Assembly: GCF_000521865.1 (NCBI RefSeq)
Contig: NZ_JAME01000009.1
Span: forward strand, 62,001-126,000
From: Roseivivax isoporae LMG 25204
Lineage (GTDB): Bacteria > Pseudomonadota > Alphaproteobacteria > Rhodobacterales > Rhodobacteraceae
Direction of reading: 5' to 3'
DNA: 64,000 nucleotides
Of the stretch, positions 10,006-18,969 are shown one piece after another (within the stretch, counting starts at the first letter, position 1; each line of letters begins with the position of its first letter). The notes under the pieces are model-generated. The model was not told where the DNA came from, made no database searches, and saw only the letters and a program-made list of their open reading frames with translations. Position numbers and translations under genes: made by a program.

Positions 10006-10701
10006 GGTTCCGCCCTGGCCGAGGGGGATGTCCGCGGCAGGATCGGCTGCATCCTCCTCGCCGTCGTGGCAGAGGTAGACGGCACCGCCGATCGCCACGA
10101 CGCTGACCGCCGCCGCACCCGCGACCGCGGGAGCCGCGAGCGCGGTCGCCACGCTGCTCGCCGCGCCCGAAAGGGTGCCGGCGATGCCCGAGGCCGTTCC
10201 GGACAGGATCGCCGCTCCCGAGGCATGCAGCACCGCACCGGTCCGGCTCTGCCCGGCCTCGACGTCGCGGCGGGTGACCACGTCGACCACGCGGCCGGCG
10301 GCGGCGGCGGTGCCGCCCGCGGCGGCATTCACCCGGTCGCAGGTCGTCACGGTGCAGCGTCCCCGGTAGTTCCGCACGCCCGGCACGAGCAGGTCGCCGC
10401 CACCCGACGGATCGTCGGCGAGGCAGTAGCCGTCAAGGTCCTCTGCCGGGACCTCGCGGCCGAGATAGGCGATGAGGGTGCGGCTGTCGCAGGCGGGCGG
10501 GGCCCCCCAGGCGCGCTTCCAGGTGCGCGAGGGCCAGGCCCTCATACGTTCGCGCAGGCCGGCGCCATCCGCGGCGACCGCCTCGGTGTCGACCACCACG
10601 TCCTGATGGTTAACGCGGGCAAGACAGGTCTCGGCCGCCGCAAGACCGGGCAGGGCGAGGAAAGCGGTGCAGACGAGCGCGAGGCGCAGGGACATTGGCA
10701 A
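9991..10701 (-). CDS. Exported protein of unknown function, Cys- and Gly/Ala-rich
   Basis: I do not recognise a family. The 236 residues start with a good Sec signal peptide (MSLRLALVCTAFLALPGLAAA, cleavage near AAAE). The mature N-terminal half, to about residue 130, carries six cysteines and could be disulphide-linked. Residues about 130-215 are low in charge and Gly/Ala/Val-rich with a long hydrophobic stretch (AGTLSGAASSVATALAAPAV and following), suggesting a glycine-zipper-like membrane insertion. The acidic tail is DGEEDAADPAAD. It stands alone between rnj and the helicase gene, so context says little. Confidence 0.7.
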   Translation of the reverse strand: MPMSLRLALVCTAFLALPGLAAAETCLARVNHQDVVVDTEAVAADGAGLRERMRAWPSRTWKRAWGAPPACDSRTLIAYLGREVPAEDLDGYCLADDPSGGGDLLVPGVRNYRGRCTVTTCDRVNAAAGGTAAAAGRVVDVVTRRDVEAGQSRTGAVLHASGAAILSGTASGIAGTLSGAASSVATALAAPAVAGAAAVSVVAIGGAVYLCHDGEEDAADPAADIPLGQGGTAPRD

Positions 10702-10790
10702 TCCTTCCGACGTCGATGGCGGGTACCGCCGGACAGTCGCATCCCGGGTGCAGGGAAGGAAGGCACGCCTTCGAGAGGTCGTGCGGGGAG

Positions 10791-10813
10791 CCGCCGCCCG
10801 GTCCGGGCGGCGG
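10791..10813 (-). terminator. Hairpin downstream of the DEAD-box helicase gene
   Basis: CCGCCGCCC and GGGCGGCGG form a 9-bp pure-GC stem with loop GGTCC, 24 bases past the helicase stop in the minus direction. No T run follows, so intrinsic termination would be weak; Rho-assisted ending or 3' protection is possible. Confidence 0.35.
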
Positions 10814-10836
10814 TCGTCATGCAGCGGGGGACGGCG

Positions 10837-12303
10837 TCAGCTGGCCCGCCGCTCCTCGAAGCTCATGGCGATGAACGAGGGCAGGTGGTCGCCCATGCCG
10901 ACCACGTTGTTGTCGCGGTCGTTCTTGCCGCCGCGGCCGCGGTCCTGCGACCGGCCGCCGCGTGCGCCGCCTTCGGGCTTCGGATCGGGACGGGGCTCGT
11001 CGGCGCTCTGCTCGACCGTCTGCTCCACCGCCTGGTCCGCCTTCGGCTCGGGCTTCGGATCGGCCTTCTTGTCGCTGCGCCGGCTGCGCGTGCGCTTGGG
11101 CTTCGGAGCCTCCTCGACCTCGGCGGCCTCGGGCGTCTCGACGTCCGCCGCAGGCGCGGCGGGGTCCGCCATGCGCGGGATCTGCTTCTGGAGCAGGCGT
11201 TCCACGTCCTCGAGGTTCTTGTCGTCCCGCGGGCCGCAGATGGTGATCGCGCGGCCCTCGCGGCCGGCACGGCCGGTGCGGCCGATGCGGTGCACGTAGT
11301 CCTCGGCGTGGCTCGGCACGTCGTAGTTGAAGACGTGGCTGACCGACGGCACGTCCAGACCGCGCGCCGCCACGTCCGAGGCGACGAGCAGCTTGAGTTC
11401 GCCCTTGCGGAAGCCGTCGAGCGTGCGCGTGCGCACCGACTGGTCCAGGTCGCCGTGGATCGGCGCCGCGTCGAGCCCGTACTTCTTGAGCGACTTGGCG
11501 ACGATGTCGACGTCGACCTTGCGGTTGCAGAACACGATGGCGTTCGTCAGCTTTTCGCCCTCGGCCTCGATCAGCGCGCGCAGCGTGCGGCGCTTCTCGC
11601 TGTCCGCGCGGTCACGGCGCGACGGCTTGAAGAGCGCGACGAACTGGTCGATCGTCTCGGACGCCGTGGCCTGGCGGGCCACCTCGACGCGCGCAGGGCC
11701 CTGCAGGAAGGTATTGGTGATGCGCTCGATCTCGGGTGCCATGGTGGCCGAGAAGAACAGCGTCTGCCGGGTGAACGGCGTCAGCGAGAAGATGCGCTCG
11801 ATGTCGGGGATGAAGCCCATGTCGAGCATGCGGTCGGCTTCGTCGACCACCATGATCTGCACGCCGGTCAGCAGGAGCTTGCCGCGCTCGAAATGGTCGA
11901 GCAGGCGGCCGGGCGTCGCGATCAGCACGTCCACGCCCTTGTCGATCAGGAGGTCCTGCTCCTTGAACGACACGCCGCCGATCAGCAGCGCCTTGGTGAG
12001 CTTCACGTGCTTGGCGTAGGTGTCGAAGTTCTCGGCCACCTGCGCCGCAAGCTCGCGCGTCGGGCAGAGCACGAGGCTGCGCGGCATGCGCGCCCGCGCA
12101 CGTCCGCGGGCCAGCATGGTGATCATCGGCAGCGTGAAGCTTGCCGTCTTGCCGGTGCCCGTCTGGGCGATGCCCAGCACGTCGCGCCCCTCGAGCGCAG
12201 GCGGGATGGCCCCTGCCTGGATCGGCGTCGGGGTTTCGTAGCCGGCTTCCTCGACGGCTTGCAGCACCTTCGGGCTGAGGTTCAGGTCGGTGAATTTTGT
12301 CAT
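10837..12303 (-). CDS. DEAD-box ATP-dependent RNA helicase (RhlE-like)
   Basis: Unwinds RNA duplexes, with likely roles in ribosome assembly, cold adaptation or the degradosome. All core motifs are present in order: Q motif (GYETPTPIQ, residues 21-29), Walker A AQTGTGKT (46-53), VVDEADRML, FFSATM, and the C-terminal RecA domain with HRIGRTGRAGREG. The ATG at 12303 gives the family's usual MTKFTDLNLSPKVLQAV start. Beyond about residue 375 the 488-residue protein has a long charged tail: an acidic/proline part, an Arg/Lys patch (RTRSRRSDKK), EQ/DP-rich low complexity and a GGRSQDRGRGGK RNA-binding-like segment. It stands as a single gene. Confidence 0.93.
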   Translation of the reverse strand: MTKFTDLNLSPKVLQAVEEAGYETPTPIQAGAIPPALEGRDVLGIAQTGTGKTASFTLPMITMLARGRARARMPRSLVLCPTRELAAQVAENFDTYAKHVKLTKALLIGGVSFKEQDLLIDKGVDVLIATPGRLLDHFERGKLLLTGVQIMVVDEADRMLDMGFIPDIERIFSLTPFTRQTLFFSATMAPEIERITNTFLQGPARVEVARQATASETIDQFVALFKPSRRDRADSEKRRTLRALIEAEGEKLTNAIVFCNRKVDVDIVAKSLKKYGLDAAPIHGDLDQSVRTRTLDGFRKGELKLLVASDVAARGLDVPSVSHVFNYDVPSHAEDYVHRIGRTGRAGREGRAITICGPRDDKNLEDVERLLQKQIPRMADPAAPAADVETPEAAEVEEAPKPKRTRSRRSDKKADPKPEPKADQAVEQTVEQSADEPRPDPKPEGGARGGRSQDRGRGGKNDRDNNVVGMGDHLPSFIAMSFEERRAS

Positions 12304-12428
12304 ATGTATCCGCTGTCTGCGGACACGTCGCGGCCCGCACGTCTTCGTCGTTTCCAAGGCCCACACGGCCTTGCGGCGGCAAAAGTCCGCCACCGGTGCG
12401 CGACTTTTAGCGGAATCCGTGGCTTGGG

Positions 12429-13406
12429 TCAATCTGACCCGCTCTGCATGCCGCAAGGTGCGCCGCGGGAGGCGGGAAAGTGCCGCAGGCGTGCCGCGTC
12501 GAGGTCGAGCGCGGCCCGGTGCAGGAGCCCTTCGGCCGCGAGCGCCGCGCAGAGTTCCGGCGTCGCGGTCGCCACCTCGCGGTGGAATGCCTGCAGCCCG
12601 GCGGTGCCCGCCTCGGCCTCGATCCGGGTGAAAAGGTCGTGCAGCGACAGCGCGCCGGCGCCGCGGGCCTGCGGTTTCAGGTCGGCGCGGTAGGATCCGC
12701 GGTCGCGCCGGAACCGGTAGGCCGCGTGGAACCTGTCCCAGCTGTCCGCGTGCAGGTGGGCGAGCGCCGTCCCGGCCAGCGCGACCTCGCCCGGGTTCTG
12801 CACGCCGTCGAGAATGGCGTTGTGGATGCGCACCCTGAGCCCGGGAATGCCGGTGCGCACGAACAGCTTGCCCGCGACGTGGCTCAGGAATCCGCCGGAC
12901 AGGTGGTCGGCCCAGCGCGGGAAACAGGCCCGCGTCGCGCGTGCGCGGGCGCGCTGGTCGAGGTGCAGCCGCTTGAACGACCGCAGGCCCGGCAGGTCGC
13001 CCGCGCCGGGCGCGAGTGCCTCCATCGGCCGGACGCGGGCGCAGAGCGCCGAGGCGGGCAGGGCGGCCAGCTGGTCGGCGACGGGGCTTTCCGGCATCAG
13101 GAACTCGTCCACGTCGATATGCGCGAGCCAGTCCGTCTCGGCGCGCCGGTTGAGCGCATGGCGCATGTTGGCGCCCTGCCGCACCTGGTGCATGTCGGGC
13201 CGCCCGCCGCGCCTGTCCCAGAAGCGCGTGTCGGTGGCCGTCACCCTGAGCCGCGGATGCGCCGACAGGATCGCCGCCTGGTCCGCGTCCGCGTCGTCGA
13301 GATAGAGATGCACGCGGTGCGCGCCGAGCTCGAGGTGCCAGGCCGCGAAGGCCGCGATCTCGTCGACCGGCGCCCTGACCGTCGCGACGAGGCCCCAGCG
13401 CGTCAT
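12429..13406 (-). CDS. Glycosyltransferase family 2-like protein (third of a tandem trio)
   Basis: Small GT-A-type protein of the Glyco_tranf_2_4 kind, 325 residues. It begins MTRWGLVATVRAP, followed by LGAHRVHLYLDDADADQ (nucleotide-sugar side) and the DxD-like HIDVDEFLMPES segment. Later segments (FLSHVAGKLFVRTGIPGLRV, LHADSWDRFHAAYRFRRDRG) are shared with the two upstream genes. Its ATG overlaps the stop of the middle paralogue (ATGA), so all three are co-translated. The family acts in surface polysaccharide or O-antigen assembly; acceptor and sugar here are unknown. Confidence 0.8.
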   Translation of the reverse strand: MTRWGLVATVRAPVDEIAAFAAWHLELGAHRVHLYLDDADADQAAILSAHPRLRVTATDTRFWDRRGGRPDMHQVRQGANMRHALNRRAETDWLAHIDVDEFLMPESPVADQLAALPASALCARVRPMEALAPGAGDLPGLRSFKRLHLDQRARARATRACFPRWADHLSGGFLSHVAGKLFVRTGIPGLRVRIHNAILDGVQNPGEVALAGTALAHLHADSWDRFHAAYRFRRDRGSYRADLKPQARGAGALSLHDLFTRIEAEAGTAGLQAFHREVATATPELCAALAAEGLLHRAALDLDAARLRHFPASRGAPCGMQSGSD

Positions 13407-14338
13407 GCCGCCGCCCGCCCGAAGAGGCGCGCGGCCGCCGGGCCGGGATCGAGCGGGTGCACGTGCAGGAGCCCGTGCGCATCGAGCCGCGCGCGGAGTT
13501 CCGGATGGTCGCGGCACACCTCGTCGAAGAACGCGCGCAGGCCCGCCATCCCCTCCGTCTCGTGCACGAGGGCGAGGATGTCGCCGCGCCCGAGGCGGCC
13601 GCCCGACGACCTGTCGGGCCGGTAGGAGCCGCGCGTGCGACGGAACTCGAAATGCCGCTCGAACAGATCCCAGCTCGGCGCGTGGGCATGGCCGAGAAGG
13701 ACGTGGGCCAGCCGGAAGGGCGTGCGCAGCGCGGCGCCGTCGCGGCGCAGCGTGTGCACGCCGAGCCGGGTGCCGGGCCGGCCGGGGCGGGCAAAGACCT
13801 TGCCGGCGCTGTGGGACAGGAACCCCTCGCGCAGGTGCATCCCGAAGGTCGGGTAGATGTCCTGCAGCACCTGGCGCGACACGCCCATGTGCCGCGGCGC
13901 CCGCTTGAAATGCCGGGGCTGCGCGCCGGGCTCTGGCGCCAGGAGCTCGGCCGGCAGGATCCGCGCGAACTCCGCCTCTGGCGGCAGCGCGTCCAGCGCC
14001 TCGGCCACCGGGCGTTCGGCCAGCAGGAACTCGTCCACGTCGATGTGCCCGAGCCAGTCGAGCCGGCCCGCCACCGCGCGGTAGCTCAGCGTCGCGTTGT
14101 GCAGCTGGCGCAGCTGGTGCGCCGCCATCCGCGGCCGCCGCCGGGTGGCCCACCACGCGTCGTCGCAGGCCACGGCCGTGATCCGCGGATCGGCCGAGAG
14201 CATCGCGATCGTCGCCGGATCGGGCGCGTCGAGGTAGAGGTGCAGCTCGGCCGCGCCGAGCGCGAGGTGGTGTGCCGCGAACCGCGCGATATCGGCCGCC
14301 GGCGCCCGCACGGTCGAAACGAGGCCCCAGCGCGTCAT
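13403..14338 (-). CDS. Glycosyltransferase family 2-like protein (second of a tandem trio)
   Basis: A 311-residue paralogue of its two neighbours. It starts MTRWGLVSTVRAPAADIARF, has LGAAELHLYLDAPDPATI, the metal/nucleotide motif HIDVDEFLLAERPV, GFLSHSAGKVFARPGRPG and LGHAHAPSWDLFERHFEFRR. Both ends overlap the neighbouring genes by four bases. The near-identical start (MTRWGLV.TVRAP) in this gene and the next indicates tandem duplication followed by divergence. Substrate unknown. Confidence 0.8.
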   Translation of the reverse strand: MTRWGLVSTVRAPAADIARFAAHHLALGAAELHLYLDAPDPATIAMLSADPRITAVACDDAWWATRRRPRMAAHQLRQLHNATLSYRAVAGRLDWLGHIDVDEFLLAERPVAEALDALPPEAEFARILPAELLAPEPGAQPRHFKRAPRHMGVSRQVLQDIYPTFGMHLREGFLSHSAGKVFARPGRPGTRLGVHTLRRDGAALRTPFRLAHVLLGHAHAPSWDLFERHFEFRRTRGSYRPDRSSGGRLGRGDILALVHETEGMAGLRAFFDEVCRDHPELRARLDAHGLLHVHPLDPGPAAARLFGRAAA

Positions 14339-16086
14339 GCGGCGTCCGGGAAATGGCGCGCCAGCGCGCCCTCGAGGTCGAGCGGGTGGGACAGGAGCAG
14401 GCCCTGCGCCGCGAGGGTCGCGCGCAGATCGTCGCGGTCGCTGCAGACCTCGTCGTAGAACTGGCGCAGACCCGCGTCGCCCTCCTGCGTCGAGAGGAAG
14501 TCGAGAAGCTCGTGCAGCGGCATCGGCGCCCGGTCGCGCCGTTTCGGCCGGTAGCAGCCGCGGGCGCGCCGGAAATCCAGATGCGCCCGGAAGGCCTCGA
14601 AGCTCGGAGCGTGCAGGTGGCCCACATGCACCCCCGCAAGCAGCGCGCGGTTCGTGACCCCGCGGCCCTGCCAGCGCAGCCGGTGGATGCCGAGCTTGGC
14701 GTCGGGAATGCCCGTGCGGACGAAGATCTTGCCGTTCGTGTGGCTGAGGAACCCGTGTTCGAGGTGGTCGCCGAAGGTCGGGTAGAGCGCGCGCAGCACG
14801 TCGCGGCCTTGCAGGTCTGCGTTTCGCGGCAGCTTGAAATGCCTGACCGTCCCGTCCCGCCGCGACAGGAGTTCCGCCGGCACCATGCGCGCGACCGCGA
14901 TGCCCGAGCGCAGCGCCGCCAGGGCCTCGGCCACCGGCCGCGCCGGCAGGAGCATCTCGTCCACGTCCACGTGACCGATCCAGTCGAACGTGTCCGCCGT
15001 TGCCTCCATCGCATGGGTGGCGTTCACCACCTGCCGCAGCTGGTGTTCCTCGGGGCGCTGCACGCCGCGCGCCTGCCAGTAGGCGTCGTCGCAGCGGATC
15101 GTGGTGACCCGCGGATGCGCCGCGAGCCGCGCCTCGGCCTCGGGATTGGGGGCGTCGAGGTAGAGCCGGATCCCCGTCGCGCCGCAATCGAGGTGATGCG
15201 CGACGAAGCGGAGGATCGCCGCGGCCGGGGCCTTGGCCGTCGCCACGAGGCCCCAGCGCAGGGCCTGCGCGTCCTGCGCGTGGGCGCGGAACGGCGCCGG
15301 CGCGACGTTGGGCAGGGGGCCCGAACGGTCGCTCTCGATCTTGCGCGCGCGGCGCTGGCGCATGGTCGCGAGGCGACGGAACACCGAGCGCTCGTCCTCC
15401 ACGACGCGCTCGAGCAGCGCGCGGGCGAGGGGTCCTGCGACCGCGTCCTCGGACGCTTCCGACCAGAGTCGCGCCAGCAGGTTCGCGTCGATCCCGCTCG
15501 AGGTGAGCGACACGCCGTCCATCTCGAGCGGCAACGTGGCCTTGGCCATGTCGCCGATGGCAAAGGCGCGCTCGGGCGGAAAGCCGGAATAAAGCCGTTC
15601 GCTCTCGTAGATCTTCATCGTCGAGAAGAGCGCGTGCAGCGACAGCCCGAGGCTGCGTTCCCGCGGTGTCGCGCCGTGGTCGCCGAAGGTCGCCATCGAC
15701 GAGACGAGCCAGCGCGGATCGAGGCTGTCGAGGAGGGGCCCGGCCTGTTCGGCCCAGATCCGGCGGAAGAGCACGGGCGCCTCGTCCGGCCACGACCGCT
15801 TGCGCAGGTGGGCGATCAGGAACGCGTTGAGAAAGGCGAGTTCGCTCTGGCCCGTGAAGGCGCGGCGCAGCGCGTGGCGCTTGCGGTGGAAATCCGACCG
15901 GAAGGGCGGCGCCTCGGCCGGGTCCGCGTCGGGGTCGCCCACGCGCGGGGCGACGAGCGCGGCGAGGTCGGCATCGGCAGGCGGCAGGCCTTCCCCCGGG
16001 GCCGGCGCGAACGGGTCGCGCCGCGCTTCCCACAGCGCGAGAAACGTGTCGATGGCGGCTGTGCCGGTCTCGCTCGGATGCGTCAT
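14335..16086 (-). CDS. Two-domain protein: unknown N-terminal domain plus family 2-like glycosyltransferase
   Basis: First gene of the trio, 583 residues with the ATG at 16086. Residues about 280-583 are a glycosyltransferase domain like the two following genes: LRWGLVATAKAPAAAILRF, CGATGIRLYLDAPNPEAEAR, HVDVDEMLLPARPV, GFLSHTNGKIFVRTGIPDAK. Residues 1-about 275 are a helical, mostly soluble domain I do not recognise (segments FHRKRHALRRAFTGQSELAF and LGLSLHALFSTMKIYESERL). It may select the acceptor or bind a partner. The fusion looks like the ancestral or most complex member, with the smaller genes being copies of the catalytic part only, but that is inference. Confidence 0.75.
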   Translation of the reverse strand: MTHPSETGTAAIDTFLALWEARRDPFAPAPGEGLPPADADLAALVAPRVGDPDADPAEAPPFRSDFHRKRHALRRAFTGQSELAFLNAFLIAHLRKRSWPDEAPVLFRRIWAEQAGPLLDSLDPRWLVSSMATFGDHGATPRERSLGLSLHALFSTMKIYESERLYSGFPPERAFAIGDMAKATLPLEMDGVSLTSSGIDANLLARLWSEASEDAVAGPLARALLERVVEDERSVFRRLATMRQRRARKIESDRSGPLPNVAPAPFRAHAQDAQALRWGLVATAKAPAAAILRFVAHHLDCGATGIRLYLDAPNPEAEARLAAHPRVTTIRCDDAYWQARGVQRPEEHQLRQVVNATHAMEATADTFDWIGHVDVDEMLLPARPVAEALAALRSGIAVARMVPAELLSRRDGTVRHFKLPRNADLQGRDVLRALYPTFGDHLEHGFLSHTNGKIFVRTGIPDAKLGIHRLRWQGRGVTNRALLAGVHVGHLHAPSFEAFRAHLDFRRARGCYRPKRRDRAPMPLHELLDFLSTQEGDAGLRQFYDEVCSDRDDLRATLAAQGLLLSHPLDLEGALARHFPDAA

Positions 16087-16140
16087 GGCGGGCAGAGTGC
16101 CGCAGCGATCCGGCCCAAACAAGGCGGCGCGTGGGCGGGA

Positions 16141-16158
16141 CGGGGGCGTGTGCCCCCG
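16141..16158 (-). terminator. Small GC hairpin just after prfC
   Basis: CGGGGGC and GCCCCCG form a 7-bp stem with loop GTGT, starting three bases beyond the prfC stop in the minus direction. No T run follows. It is a weak terminator candidate between prfC and the glycosyltransferase genes. Confidence 0.35.
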
Positions 16159-16161
16159 CCC

Positions 16162-17769
16162 TCAGACCATCAGTTCCTTGGTCGCCGACAGGGTGATCTC
16201 GGGGTGGTCGCGCACCACGCGGTCGATGTCCCACTGCATCCGCGTGAGGTAGACGAGGTCGCCGTCATTGTCGGCCGCCATGTGCTGCATGTTGCGCGCG
16301 GCGAAGGCCTCGACCGCGGGCTTGGCGCCCGACACCCAGCGGGCCGATGTGAACTGCGTCGATTCGAATCGCACCGGCAGGCCGTATTCCTGCTCGATCC
16401 GCGCGCCCAGCACCTCGAACTGCAGCGCGCCCACCACACCCACGATGAAGCCTGAGCCGATCTGCGGCTTGAACACCTTGGCGGCCCCTTCCTCGGCGAA
16501 CTGCATCAGCGCCTTCTCGAGGTGCTTGGCCTTCATCGGGTCGCCCGCGCGCACGCCCTGCAGAAGCTCGGGGGCGAAGGACGGGATCCCCGTGACCTTC
16601 AGCGTCTCGCCCTCGGTCAGCGTGTCGCCGATCCGCAGCTGGCCATGGTTCGGGATGCCGATGATGTCGCCGGCCCAGGCTTCCTCGGCCAGTTCGCGGT
16701 CGGCGGCGAGGAACAGCACCGGCGCCGAGACGGTCATCGGCTTCTTGGTGCGGACGTGGGTCAGTTTCATCCCGCGCTCGAAATGGCCCGAGGCGAGCCG
16801 GACGAACGCGACGCGGTCGCGGTGCTTGGGATCCATGTTCGCCTGCACCTTGAAGACGAAGCCCGTGACCTTGCTTTCCTCGGGCGCGATCTCGCGCGGC
16901 TCGGCGCGGGCGGGCTGCGGCTCGGGCGCGTAGGCGCCGATGCCCTGCATCAGCTCCTTCACGCCGAAGGAATTGATGGCAGAGCCGAACCAGATGGGCG
17001 TCATGTGGCCCTCGAGAACCGCCTTCGGATCGAGCGCGGGCAGGAGCTCGCGCGCCATCTCGATCTCCTCGCGCAGCTGGTCGATGAGGTTCGCGGGCAC
17101 GCACTCCGCAAGCTTCGGGTCGTCGAGGCCCGTGATCTTGATGCTTTCGGCCACGCGGTTGCGGTCGGCGCGGTCCATGATCTCGAGCCGGTCGTTCAGC
17201 ATGTCGTAGGCGCCGACGAAGTCGCGGCCCATGCCGATCGGCCAGGAGGCGGGCGTCACGTCGATGGCGAGGTTTTCCTGGATCTCGTCGATGATGTCGA
17301 ACGTGTCCCGGCTTTCCCGGTCCATCTTGTTGCAGAAGGTCAGGATCGGCAGGTCGCGCAGGCGGCAGACCTCGAACAGCTTCTGGGTCTGGCTCTCGAC
17401 GCCCTTGGCGCCGTCGATGACCATGACCGCCGCGTCGACCGCGGTCAGCGTGCGGTAGGTGTCCTCGGAAAAGTCCGAGTGGCCGGGGGTGTCCACGAGG
17501 TTGAAGCGGAAGTCGCCGAAATCGAACGACATGGCCGAGGCCGAGACGGAGATCCCGCGCTCCTTCTCCATTGCCATGAAGTCCGAGCGCGTGCGGCGGG
17601 CTTCGCCCTTGGCGCGGACCTGGCCGGCCATCTGGATGGCGCCACCGAACAGCAGGAACTTTTCGGTCAGCGTGGTCTTGCCCGCATCCGGATGCGAGAT
17701 GATGGCGAAGGTGCGGCGCCGGGCGATCTCGGGCGGCAGGGCGGGGCGGTTCGGGGCGGCCTGTTGCAT
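16162..17769 (-). CDS. prfC: Peptide chain release factor 3
   Basis: Translational GTPase that recycles RF1/RF2 after peptide release. Start at 17769 gives MQQAAPNRPALPPEIARRRT and 535 residues, close to the 529 of E. coli RF3. The GTPase motifs are clear: G1 HPDAGKTT (26-33), switch region with ERGISVSASAM, G3 DTPGHSDF, G4 NKMDRE. Domain 2 (FVFKVQANMDPKHRDRVAFV) and the C-terminal domain (VVGALQFEVLGARIEQEYG) are RF3-specific and separate it from EF-G and TypA. Confidence 0.96.
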   Translation of the reverse strand: MQQAAPNRPALPPEIARRRTFAIISHPDAGKTTLTEKFLLFGGAIQMAGQVRAKGEARRTRSDFMAMEKERGISVSASAMSFDFGDFRFNLVDTPGHSDFSEDTYRTLTAVDAAVMVIDGAKGVESQTQKLFEVCRLRDLPILTFCNKMDRESRDTFDIIDEIQENLAIDVTPASWPIGMGRDFVGAYDMLNDRLEIMDRADRNRVAESIKITGLDDPKLAECVPANLIDQLREEIEMARELLPALDPKAVLEGHMTPIWFGSAINSFGVKELMQGIGAYAPEPQPARAEPREIAPEESKVTGFVFKVQANMDPKHRDRVAFVRLASGHFERGMKLTHVRTKKPMTVSAPVLFLAADRELAEEAWAGDIIGIPNHGQLRIGDTLTEGETLKVTGIPSFAPELLQGVRAGDPMKAKHLEKALMQFAEEGAAKVFKPQIGSGFIVGVVGALQFEVLGARIEQEYGLPVRFESTQFTSARWVSGAKPAVEAFAARNMQHMAADNDGDLVYLTRMQWDIDRVVRDHPEITLSATKELMV

Positions 17770-17820
17770 GGCGCGCGATATAGCGGTGCGCCGGGCACGC
17801 CGCAATCGCCCGCGCGCGTC

Positions 17821-18969
17821 TCAGCCTCCGTCGAGCCAGCGCAGGATCTCGCCGCGGTTGCCGTCGAGCTCCGGAGCGGGTCCGCGCGCGGTCCGGTCCT
17901 CGGCATCGGACATCTTGATCGGGTTGCCCGCAGCCTTGAACGCCTGCCGCCCGTTCCGGTCGAGCACGTCCACCACCATGTTCCGCGCCACGATCTGCGG
18001 GTCCTTCATGACCTCGGCCACGTTCTGGATCGGCCCCGTCGGGATGCCCGCCGCCTGCAGCCGGGCGATCCAGTGCGCCCGCGTGTCGCCGAGCGTCACC
18101 GCCTCGATCAGCCGCTTGAGGAGCCGCGCATGTTCGACGCGCGCCGGATTCGTGGCAAAGCGCGGGTCGTCCGCCAGGGGCAGGTTCAGCGTGATGCAGA
18201 GCTTCTCGAAGAGGACATCGTTGCCGGCGGCGATCACGAAGAGCCCGTCCGAGGCGTGGAAGGTCTCGAACGGCGCGATCGAGGGGTGGCGCGCCCCGGT
18301 CGGCCCCGGCGGCTTGCCGGTGGCCGAGGTGATGGCGATGGCGTGTTCGAGGATCGCGAGCTGCGCGTCGAGCATGGCCACGTCGACCTTGCGCCCACGG
18401 CCGGTCCGCGCCCGGTCGACGAGGGCCGCCAGAACGCCCTGCGTCAGATACATGCCCGCGACGATGTCGCCGATCGACGCGCCGACCCGCACCGGGTCGC
18501 GCCCGTCCTCGCCGGTGATCGACATGACGCCGCCGCGCGCCTGCACCACCATGTCGTAGGCCGGCCGCCGCGCCTCGGGCCCGGTATGGCCGAAACCCGA
18601 GACCGCGCCGTAGATCAGGCCCGGATAGCGCGCATGCAGGCTGTCCCAGCCGTAGCCCAGCCGTTCCATCACCCCCGGGCGGAAGTTCTCGAGCAGCACG
18701 TCGGCCCGCTCCAGCAGGCGCTCGAAGATCGCGCGGTCGGCTTCGCCCTTGAGGTCGAGCGCGATCGACGCCTTGCCGTGGTTGATCGCGGCGAAATAGG
18801 CGCTCTTGCCCTTTGTGAAGGGGGGGAACGCGCGGGTGTCGTCGCCGGTCCCGGGTTTCTCGACCTTGATGATCCGCGCGCCGAGATCGCCGAGCGTCAA
18901 GGACGCGAACGGCCCCGCGAGCACGTGGGTGAGGTCTAGAACGACGAGGCCGGCGAGGGGCAGGGGCAT
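17821..18969 (-). CDS. CaiB/BaiF-family (type III) CoA transferase
   Basis: Moves CoA between carboxylic acids. The 382-residue protein begins MPLPLAGLVVLDLTHVLAGP and shows the family's ENFRPGVMERLGYGWDSL segment, SGFGHTGP, and the catalytic-aspartate stretch PAYDMVVQARGGVMSITGE with Asp139 expected to form the acyl anhydride. GRGRKVDVAMLDA and GIPTGPIQNVAEVMKDPQ are also typical. Substrate cannot be told; formyl-, succinyl- and carnitine-type enzymes all look alike at this level. It is 52 bases downstream of prfC's start region on the same strand and divergent from guaB. Confidence 0.88.
   Translation of the reverse strand: MPLPLAGLVVLDLTHVLAGPFASLTLGDLGARIIKVEKPGTGDDTRAFPPFTKGKSAYFAAINHGKASIALDLKGEADRAIFERLLERADVLLENFRPGVMERLGYGWDSLHARYPGLIYGAVSGFGHTGPEARRPAYDMVVQARGGVMSITGEDGRDPVRVGASIGDIVAGMYLTQGVLAALVDRARTGRGRKVDVAMLDAQLAILEHAIAITSATGKPPGPTGARHPSIAPFETFHASDGLFVIAAGNDVLFEKLCITLNLPLADDPRFATNPARVEHARLLKRLIEAVTLGDTRAHWIARLQAAGIPTGPIQNVAEVMKDPQIVARNMVVDVLDRNGRQAFKAAGNPIKMSDAEDRTARGPAPELDGNRGEILRWLDGG

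Noticed and set aside
16368-16380. GATTCGAATCG, resembling a tRNA T-arm
   Set aside because: It lies inside prfC coding sequence (Arg-Phe-Glu-Ser codons) and no acceptor or anticodon stem surrounds it.
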